This document shows positions 55,939 to 64,000 of a DNA stretch of 64,000 nucleotides, in pieces. Source of the DNA: Epinephelus fuscoguttatus (taxonomy: Eukaryota; Chordata; Actinopteri; Perciformes; Serranidae). The translations under genes were made by a program, and so were the position numbers. Every line of letters begins with the position of its first letter. Position 1 is the first letter of the stretch. The notes below the pieces were generated by a model. That model ran no database searches and had not been told where the DNA came from. It saw only the letters and a program-made list of their open reading frames with translations. The DNA is taken from positions 12,668,428-12,732,427 of the forward strand of contig NC_064759.1 in assembly GCF_011397635.1 (NCBI RefSeq), written 5' to 3'.

Positions 55939-57824
55939 TCACAGCAGCAGGAAGCCCATCAGAAGAAACAGGAGGGGCGTGGTGAAGGCTGAGATCCCCT
56001 CGACACTCAGAGATGGAGCTCCTGGATGAGACAAAGACTGAATGTAAAGATTTCCTCCTGACGGTCTTTAAGGTCTATTAGAGACAGATCCTCTTAATCA
56101 TATGTGACATTACAGCAGTGTTTGTGTATGTTCTTACCTGAGTGGTCAGATCTTTGAGTCTGGTAAGGTGACCCAGCCTCGGCGCTCTCAAGAGCATCCA
56201 GCTGCTTCTTTCCCAGGGCACTTCGCTGTTCAGCAGTTACCTTGGCGGCAGTGTCAGGTTCAAAAGCCTTCAGCTGATCAGGAGAGAGTTGCTGAAGGGA
56301 AAAAAGGAAGTGGTCCAGAGGTCAGAGGAGTGGAATTGTTTCCCTTAAATTCCCTTAATTTAGACAGTGTATTAATACTTTGTTACAAGTAAAAGAGGGT
56401 GTCTGCAGGTCCTTAAAAAGTCTTACATATTATAAGTATTAGGCCTCAAAAGTCATTAAATAGTCTTACATTTGCAAGGGTTAAGTCTTAATTGCCATAA
56501 ACAGTTTATCTAATTACATTATCCATCTTTTTTGTCAGATTGAGTCAAGCTCCTCTGCACAACAGTCTACATTTTTAATGTTACAATTCTTTAAACGTAC
56601 TACTGAATCTTTTACTTTAAACTTGTTCTCACCTGTTGGAAATAATGTAGATTAATCTTACTCATTCTGATAACCATAATCCCACACACAACCTACCTCT
56701 GCATGGGACGACATGTACAACTTAGCTTTATACTTACCTGCAAGCTAAGATAAAGATAGATATTAAATTTGGTAAAAATGTTCTTAAAAAGGTCTTTAAA
56801 GGCATTAAATGTAGATGTCTGATACCTGTAGACATCCTGTAAAAATAGTAAAAGTACTCATAATGCAGAATGCACCTGTACATGGTGTTATATACTGTAC
56901 ATGTTTTATCACCGATGCATTAACATTGCCTCATTTTTGTTGCATTTGCTGGAGGTGGAGCTGATTTCACTGTGTAACTGTCAGATAGTTTAACCCGCAT
57001 AAACTCTAACCAGCTGTTTCTGGAAGAATATTTCTCCCTGTCTCGTGATTTAAATCCACTTGTTTAAATTTTCTGCATCTTGAAACAGATTAAGGCAGGC
57101 TGCAAAATTTGATGTTAGAGTTTTCTTTTAAGAAGCTGTTTTGTAAAATAACACTTAAAAATAACTTAAGGGAGTTTTTTCCTCCTCTGCATGCATATAT
57201 ATGCATATTTTGTATTTAAAAAATGTAAACACATGTGCTGCACTGCAGTAAAATGTACAACATTGCCCTTTGAAATGTAGCAGAGTAGAGGTATAAATAA
57301 ATCAGCATGAAATGGGAATATCAAGTCAAAATACCTTCAATCATGTAGAGTACTTGATTGAATCTACTTAGTTACCAGATTTGGCAAAAGAAGGACAGAA
57401 GAAAAGTCAGAGGAAGTTACTCACAGCTAAGTTGTCTGGTGTTATCACTGGGATGCACTGGTGGCTGAGAAAAGGAAAGACAGACGGGTCTAAAGAAGCC
57501 AACTCCGTTCCATTCAACCCAGCTGAGGGAGACACAAACAGTTGGTCAGCATTTAAAAAAAATCAAAATGACGAGAACTAAAACTAGTTCCTGCAGTAGC
57601 CAACAGTTTACAGTACTTCTGAGAAATACTACAATGCGATTTGGTTTCCTGCAGAGAACACATGGTAGAGGGGATGATCTCACCAATGATGGTGCCCAGG
57701 TCAGACACTTCAGCTTCAGGCCAGGTGTTGGGTTTTCCAAATGCAGACACAGCAAGACTCTTTAGGCGCTGTGCAGCCCAGGGGGGGAACTGGACATCAT
57801 CCATTGAGCCCACAGCTTCCCTGT

Positions 57825-57864
<40 letters not shown>

Positions 57865-60800
57865 AACATAGTCATAATATTTGATTCTGCTCTACAGAAT
57901 GCAGACTCTGTGAATTCAACAAAAAGCTGTGACTATGACATCATATTTACTAAAAAGTATTTATGCATTCAAAATTATTTGTTAGTGTTGCTCCATAAAT
58001 GGGACATTGAGACCAGAGATTAAAGGAACAGTGCACATCAAAATCAAGTTTTGTCTTGCTTGTAGTACCATTTTGTCCAGATTGGTTTTGTTGTGAGTTA
58101 CAGAGTGTTGGAGATATCGGCTGTAGAGATGTCTGTCTTCTCTTTAATATAGTTAAACTAGATGGCACTCAGCTTATGATGCTCAAAGTGCCAAAAAGAT
58201 ACATTTGAAAAACTCAGCAGCAATGTCTCTTTCCAGAAATAATGACCCGGTTACTCAAGATAACCCACAGACCTTGTTGTGAGTGCCACCAAGTTCCATT
58301 ATATTCAAGAGAAGGCAGACACGTCTACGGCAGATCTCTTGTACATGATAAAAATGTATTTTTGATTTTGGCGTGAACTGTCCCTTTAAAATTTGTATTT
58401 GTCTGTTTTTATTTTGTTGTAAAGCACTTTGAGCTACACCTCCCTGTATGAAAGGTGCTATATAAATAAAGTTTACTATTACTATTATTATTATTATTAA
58501 AAATCGGGGGGAAAGGCATCAAAACTCTTGCAGAGATAGTTTAGGTTAAGTAAAACGTTTACCGACAGAGTTTGTGTAATATTTTTCCTTTCTCTCCCTC
58601 TCTATAATGATCTAAAATAACTAGCAGTGAATTCTGTATGATGCACAAACCTGAAGGCGTCCATGTCGAGCTGACTGATCTCGTCGGGGTCTAGGCCACA
58701 CATGAACTGGTTCAGTTCTACCATGTCAGCAGCTTCCAGCTGCTGCGCTGTCAGGTTGTTATACTTAGCGACGGCCCTCCACACCGACTTCATCTATTCA
58801 GACAGGTCATCTTGATGAGTTATGATCACAATATAATAATAATCAGTGTAATAGTCATGAGCATATGAAGCTGGGTTTGTACTTCACCTGTGACTCTTTC
58901 CAGCCACACTTGGCAATGTTCTCCAGAGAGTCCAGTGGGATGGGGAGCTCCTCCAGGTCTGCGTCTGAGAAGCCCCGAATTATACATCCTAACTGCATCA
59001 CCACACTCTCAGTCATCTGGGACACTGGGCCCAAGGTCTGTGGGAACACAGAGGTACACTTATGATTCAAATGAATCAGACCTTCACTCAGGAAATTATT
59101 GTGATGAAAAGCATTTCTGGATTTCTATACGCACGCACGATAGATGTTACGTGACACGTACCAACCACCCACACACTGTTGCAGACAGAGTACCCCCCTC
59201 ATGGTAACAGCACTCTTCGATGGCAGAACCATCGGGAGGACAATGTGCCACAAGACAGTGCAAAAATTGCTCAGGAATGACGCGCGGAACATGACAAAGA
59301 GCTCAAGGTGCCGATCTGGCCTCCATATTCCCCAGATCCCAATCTGATGGCACATCTGTGGGATGTGCTGCTACCCACAAGACTCAAAGCATCTTGTGCC
59401 AACAACGTGGTGCCAGACACCACAGGACACCCCCAAAAGTTCTTTGTCCATACCTTGATAGGTCAAAGCCAAGTCCGATCCACAGTGGGGCCCCTTTTGG
59501 GTTGCTAAGGGGGGTACCAGCACGTCTCACAGATACTCGATCAGATTGGGGTCTGGGGAATTTGGACGCCAGGTTGGCACCTTGAGCTCTTTGTCATGTT
59601 CCTCGGGCCACACTCAAAGTTCATCGTTCACATTTTGAATGAGTTTTGAACTTAAGTCATCAGAATACTGTTTCATACTGAGGGACAGTACAAAGATTAT
59701 TAGCAAGGATTTTATAATTAAACAAGCTGTACCCATTCAACTCTGTTAAATTATTTTGAGACATTATGGGTAAGGGAGGGTGGCATTTTTCAAAGAGAGG
59801 GTCTATTGAAAATTTTAATTTAAAGCCCTCTTTAAAGCTGAAGAGGGCCTTGCTTTGTTAAAAAGTCAAATTTTACCGCATTTTTTTTTGGTATGGCCCC
59901 CTGCTCAACGATCCAAAGAATTAAAAAAAAAACAAACAGAAATATCAGAATAAGAAAAAAATATAAATTAAATTTAATATAATTAATTAATTTAATATAA
60001 TTAAATTATAAATTGTCCTTCTCCTTCTATACCTGCAGTGGAGGAGTCCTCTGCTCCCAGAATGAACAAACCTCCACTATACCTCATTTGCTCTTTTGCT
60101 GAGCACAGCTAGTTGGTCTGCACTGAAGCCACAGACATCCCCAAGGACTTCGAAAACAGCCAGGAAGGTCTCGGCTGACATCTCTTCCAGCTGTGCTGCT
60201 GTCCAGTAGACGTTGTCCATTTGCAGTTCTTCAATCACCTCCACAGTGGGTTTCTTATTGTTGGCTGAGAGAGACACACTGAATGTGAGACACAGAAAAA
60301 TGAAGTAGAACACTGCATCACCAATTTTTTGCGCAGTATCACTATTACCGGTGATGAGATCGAAGCATTTCTTTCTCAGGGCATCCGGGGCATGGAACAG
60401 GTCCGACTTCAGGGAACAGAGAATGTCCTTCACCCAAGGCTGACAGAGACAGACGGAGAGAAGGAGAACAAACAAAAAGCTCTCATGAGAAATATATGCA
60501 TGATTCATGGCAACCAGAAGAGCGCAGTGCTTAACTCCCTCCTTATTTTGAGTAATTTATTGATGAAAATGTGGGACACTGTGAGCTGCATCACTGTCCA
60601 GATGGTGCGTGAAGACGACAAAAGATACAAACCTTATTGGGCAGAGCTGATGTAGCACTGTCATTCAAAAAGAGGAGGGGACCCAGTGCTTCCAAATCCT
60701 CAGCTGACATATTAGATGGATCCCTGCAGGGGATGAAGAGAAAGCCAAATTATAGCCACGCAGTTGAATGCCTCCGCTAACCACATCCATGTCTGTCCAG

Positions 60801-61839
60801 ACTCATATAATGCATGTAGCCAAGACTTTGACAAAAATAATTAAAAATATATTAACTGATTTTTTTTTTTGGTAAAAAGAGGACTGATGGAGAGCTTCAT
60901 CACATGGTGCGACAACAATCACCTGAAGCTCAATATCAGCAAAACCACTGGGAATGTGGTTGGACTACCAGAGGAACAGGACAGAACACAAAGTTACAGC
61001 CATGACAGTAGACAATGCTTCAAATATGGATGTTGCTGCAAAGAAGCTGCAAATTCTAAAACATAGATGCTTGGCACACATCATCAACGCGACACCGCGG
61101 AAGATCTAAACAATCACAACAGTTTCAAGATGTACACCCACGATCATGTCACCAATTCACTATCTCACAAAATGTCTGCTTCTGAGTTATGGCGGTGAAT
61201 GACGGCCAGAAAAGTGTTTAATGCAGAACATTATGATGTCACAGTGATGTTGACCTTTGTTCTTTTGGATATAAAATGGCATCACTTCATAATCAATTCG
61301 ATGTTTGTGTGAATTTTGGTCAGGATTAGGATACGAGTTTGACCACCAAAATCTAATCAGTTTATTCTTAAGTACAGGTGAACGTTTGTGCCAAATTTTA
61401 AGTACTTCCGTCAAAGGGGTTCCTAAGATATCAAGTTCATGAGAACAAGATGGACAAAGTCAAAAACATCATGTCTCTGCACCTGTGACAGCCGTGGCCA
61501 GAGGCATTATGTTCTTTTATAAAAATACATCACACTCTAGCTTTCTCTGCAGTAACTCCAGTGTCCACAGGGAGCCTGTCCCTACCCAAAAGTCTGCGTG
61601 ACCAGCTGAGTTATTTCTGCCCTGTGGCGTCGAGGAATGTACTGGCAGTCAGCCATGTCCTGGAGTACGGAGCTCCGGACATCAGGGGCCATTTTGAGCA
61701 GTTGGGAAGACTGAAGCTCACACAGAAGAGGTTTGAGGCTGGACACATCCTCATTGGTCAGCTGAGTTAAGTTTGTCCCCTGCAAGCACACATTAAATAT
61801 CTGAGGCTGTTGTTGAACTCACACGAGACTCACAATGTG

Positions 61840-61890
<51 letters not shown>

Positions 61891-62757
61891 GGTGTGTAGC
61901 AGGTAGGTATAGGCAGGGGACAATTTCAAGAAAAAACCTCAATAATGAATAAGAATACAAACATACTGAATGTTGTTTCTTCACCCAGAGGTTTGAAATG
62001 TTATTATATGGCCTTCACAGTCACCTATGAAATTTTTTGGACCAATGTGTTAAGACAGCCACCATCATCTACACCAACTGAGGTAATATCTTTTGGTTGA
62101 GTTTTGCTGCTCTGACAGTTCGTGGTGGCTCAACACCGTTTATGTCGGCTCCTCTTTCATTTGTCACCCCTCTATATCCTTGTGTGTACTTTGGCCAGGC
62201 AAAGCAGTGCTCTCTCAGCGAGTGCGGGGCGAGACGGGGAACGACGAGGTAACAAGCTCAGATCGGCCTCTTCAATCTTGTCGATGAAGGTGGGACACGC
62301 AGAGTCAGGCAAATCCTGTATCTTCAAAGGCCTGTCATAGTGTAGGTAAAAGACAGATAGAGAGCTGATACATTTTATTTATATCTTTGTTTTTTCTTAA
62401 ATAAAAGTGAAAAGACTGTTTACGGCAGGTGAAGAAGTAAACATGTGGGAATGTTTTCCATCTCCTCCTCAGTGATGGTTTTGAAATAGTCGGCTCTCTC
62501 TTTCTCCAAAGCCGCAAAAAGCTTTCGGGCAACACATCCTGCCTGAAAACGTATATTTGTTATCAGTTTGTACATTCTACACATGCTTTATTTACATGAC
62601 TGTACATACTGTGTGGGTGAGTCAATACATAAATACCTGCAGTTTGGAGACCCACTGTGGAGTCTCTGTTATGGTCCGAGCCATGTCTTTTGTGTCGCTG
62701 TCTGCTACTTCGTCAATCATCTTACAGGTTACTCCCCGAATAAGTGAATGCAGTCTC
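55939..62757 (-). CDS. Mesothelin-family GPI-anchored protein, C-terminal exons (5' part outside window)
   Basis: Surface protein of the mesothelin/otoancorin/stereocilin family. Minus-strand exons in transcript order: 62637-62757, 62424-62542, 62190-62331, 61586-61779, 60633-60723, 60349-60439, 60083-60264, 58888-59037, 58651-58793, 57684-57820, 57425-57522, 56138-56291, 55939-56021. All phases agree; 567 residues to the stop at 55939-55941. Helical-repeat motifs recur: GCVARKLFAALEKERADYF, LTNEDVSSLKPLL, MSAEDLEALGPLL, CSLKSDLFHAPDALRKKCF, WTAAQLEEMSAETFLAVF, LTAQQLEAADMVELNQF, LSPDQLKAF. The last exon is hydrophobic and ends LLFLLMGFLLL, a GPI-attachment signal, which favours mesothelin over secreted relatives. 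The first exon starts inside a codon, and nothing upstream to 64000 fits, so the signal peptide lies outside. Exact orthology is not settled. Confidence 0.85.
56393..56842. repeat. Interspersed repeat, related to 36380-36800
   Basis: Ends read 'agggtgtctgcaggt' and the inverted 'acctgtagacatcct', a probable 15-base terminal inverted repeat. Internal blocks match the psmd4-intron copy about 20 kb to the left. It lies in the last large intron of the mesothelin-like gene. Confidence 0.65.
57826..57862. repeat. (CA)n microsatellite at a mesothelin-like splice acceptor
   Basis: On the transcribed minus strand this is a (TG)n run that ends in 'tcacag', the acceptor of the exon 57684-57820. Confidence 0.95.
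58020..58389. mobile_element. TTAA-bounded 370-bp MITE
   Basis: TTAAAGGAACAGTGCAC at the left and the inverted 'gtgaactgtccctttaa' at the right are imperfect inverted repeats starting with TTAA. No coding potential. In an intron of the mesothelin-like gene. Confidence 0.65.
59270..59612. mobile_element. Inverted pair of Tc1/mariner-like transposase fragments
   Basis: The plus strand at about 59310-59365 encodes WPPYSPDPNLMAHLWDVL, the region of the third catalytic residue of Tc1/mariner transposases, where the usual glutamate is alanine. A diverged copy of the same roughly 95-base stretch ('ttggcaccttgagctctttgtcatgttcctc') lies inverted at about 59515-59610. Relic in an intron. Confidence 0.55.
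60865..61105 (+). mobile_element. LINE fragment fused to hAT transposase fragment
   Basis: 60880-60970 reads ESFITWCDNNHLKLNISKTT, the conserved reverse-transcriptase segment following the catalytic core in fish LINEs. From about 61000 another frame reads TVDNASNMDVAAKKLQI and CLAHIINATPRKI, matching the TDNASNM and CFAHTLNL motifs of hAT transposases. Both are short relics in an intron, placed end to end. Confidence 0.5.
61185..61500 (+). repeat. Dispersed repeat, same family as 1605-1765
   Basis: 'gtcacagtgatgttgacctttg', 'gaccaccaaaatctaatcagttt', 'gtgccaaattttaagtacttcc' and 'agccgtggccagaggcattatg' are the ordered blocks of a very common fish intergenic repeat. It lies in an intron of the mesothelin-like gene. 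Confidence 0.6.
61840..61890. repeat. (TAA)n microsatellite
   Basis: About 17 uninterrupted TAA units just upstream, in transcript terms, of the exon 61586-61779. Confidence 0.95.
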
Positions 62758-64000
62758 CTGTCGCAGCAAATAATGTTTTGAGTGTAAGCGTGTAAAGCAA
62801 TGGCAGACATGTACACACAGTTACAAGAATATGCAGTTAACTGAAACGCCAAACAATAAATGTAAGCCTGCATTTAACATGAATTTGGGAAAACTTGCTT
62901 TTGTTTTTATTATCATGTTTTTTATGGGGATGATTTGAGTCAGGTGTCATTTTTTCTTCAGAAACTGTCTTCTGCCGATGTTAGAACGTTTTTGAGTCTT
63001 AATCTTCTAATTTATTTGAATATACTATAATAAAAAATGTTTTAGAGGAATGAGAATGTTATTTGCTTATTTGGTGACCAGTATTAAACGTTAGACCACT
63101 GGTTCTCAAACTGTGGTAAGTGTACCATGATGGTGCGCAAGCTCCCTCTTGTGGTACACAGAGGAATCACCAGAATTATTTAAAAAAAAAAAAATTTAAA
63201 TACATATACTACAACATTTCGGAAGAAAGTTATGGTATAACTGAAATACAATTATAAGTTTAGCCTTTTTGTAATATTTTTGTTTCCATATCAGCCTGCT
63301 ACACAGTCACTTTCATGAACATAGCTCACGCAGACATTCATGATTAGTTATGAGCTAAAGTCATACACTGTAAAACTCTGACCATATTTGGATGACAAGC
63401 TGGAGCTGTGGAGGAGTGAGAATTGGATCTGACTCAGACTATGGTGACGCCTTGCAGACAGCTTGTCACTCATGCCACCACGCCCTTAAATAGGCATAAC
63501 TTTGGTCCTTGATAAAATCTAAACAGGTATAAAAATTAACCCACGGTACAGTCATCATGAATATTGAAATAAGCTATAGAGACCAAAAATGCTGTAACAT
63601 GGGGGTCTATGGGGATTTATTCTGTTTTGGAGCCAGCCTCCAGTGGCCATTCAAGGAACTGCAGTTTTATAGGCACTTCCACATTGGCTCCATTTTTCAG
63701 CCTCAGAGGTTGTCACTTGGCTAAAGTATGACGACAAGATACTGAGTAGAGGTAAAGTTAATGGTTTAAAAAAACTGCAATTGTGGCTTTTAAGAAGAGA
63801 GGTGCGGATCAGGGGGAGAATATTTCCAGCAGCTCTGTTGAAACTGACACGGACAACAATCAACTGAGCACAAGTGCTAGTGGCTACTTTAGCAGCACGA
63901 GTGAAGTCTCCACAGCACCTGATGAGGGGCTGGCCCTTGCAGCGTATGAGAGTTATGTGGACGAGTTTAAGTGCCAGTTCTAGTGCTGCCTCTTTGTACA
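62758..64000. other. Right flank: intron or upstream of mesothelin-like gene, repeat-rich
   Basis: No exon recognised. It contains a hAT-type tip at 63105-63185 ('ggttctcaaactgtgg', 'gctccctcttgtggtacac') and, at 63590-63720, a copy of the repeat arm also seen in znf687 intron 4 ('ggagccagcctccagtggcc'). An ATG-less serine-rich frame at 63783-63983 is of unknown nature. Confidence 0.45.

Noticed and set aside
58865-59207. Plus-strand frames opposite the mesothelin-like exon
   Set aside because: The minus-strand exon has clean splice sites, phase agreement and family motifs; the plus frames do not.

Overview
The window is nuclear DNA of a ray-finned fish, probably a percomorph teleost. It holds five spliced, vertebrate-type protein genes with GT-AG introns. 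The introns and intergenic spaces are packed with repeat types common in teleosts: a tRNA-derived SINE, short inverted-repeat DNA elements flanked by TTAA or 8-bp duplications, L2-, L1- and I-type LINE remnants, and long CA/GT microsatellites. No prokaryotic, organellar or viral genome is present.

Layout, left to right. (1) 213-3044 (+): the last four coding exons of extracellular matrix protein 1 (ecm1); the rest lies off the left edge. (2) 5743-18593 (+): a complete pip5k1a, type I phosphatidylinositol-4-phosphate 5-kinase alpha, in 15 coding exons (595 aa), followed by a candidate 3' UTR of about 4.3 kb that itself contains nested transposons. (3) 23448-28584: a tandem duplication of about 1.95 kb, each unit carrying a minus-strand short pentraxin (CRP/SAP-like). 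Copy 1 is intact (223 aa). Copy 2 has two single-base deletions in homopolymers. (4) 29300-32662: a decayed I-type LINE (reverse transcriptase end plus RNase H) split by a 1,759-bp inverted-repeat DNA element with a perfect 8-bp target duplication and a core of about five 147-bp tandem repeats. (5) 32722-39384 (+): complete psmd4, the proteasome ubiquitin receptor Rpn10 (371 aa, 10 exons); its start codon lies only about 60 bp beyond the LINE tail. (6) 42834-50901 (+): complete coding region of the zinc-finger protein gene znf687 (1,345 aa). (7) 55939-62757 (-): the last 13 exons (567 aa) of a mesothelin-family gene ending in a GPI-anchor-like tail; its 5' end lies off the right edge.

The order ecm1, pip5k1a, psmd4, znf687 matches genes that lie together on human 1q21, so the backbone is conserved vertebrate synteny. 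The pentraxin pair and the mesothelin-like gene are the unusual occupants of this block. The genes do not form one pathway: they act in extracellular matrix, phosphoinositide signalling, innate recognition, protein degradation, transcription and the cell surface.

I found no convincing new biological system. The most unusual structure is the foldback/tandem-repeat element at 29651-31409, whose internal repeat unit contains a motif matching its own terminal sequence. Exon coordinates were read by eye from splice sites and protein continuity. For every complete gene the summed coding lengths are divisible by three, but transcripts were not available.
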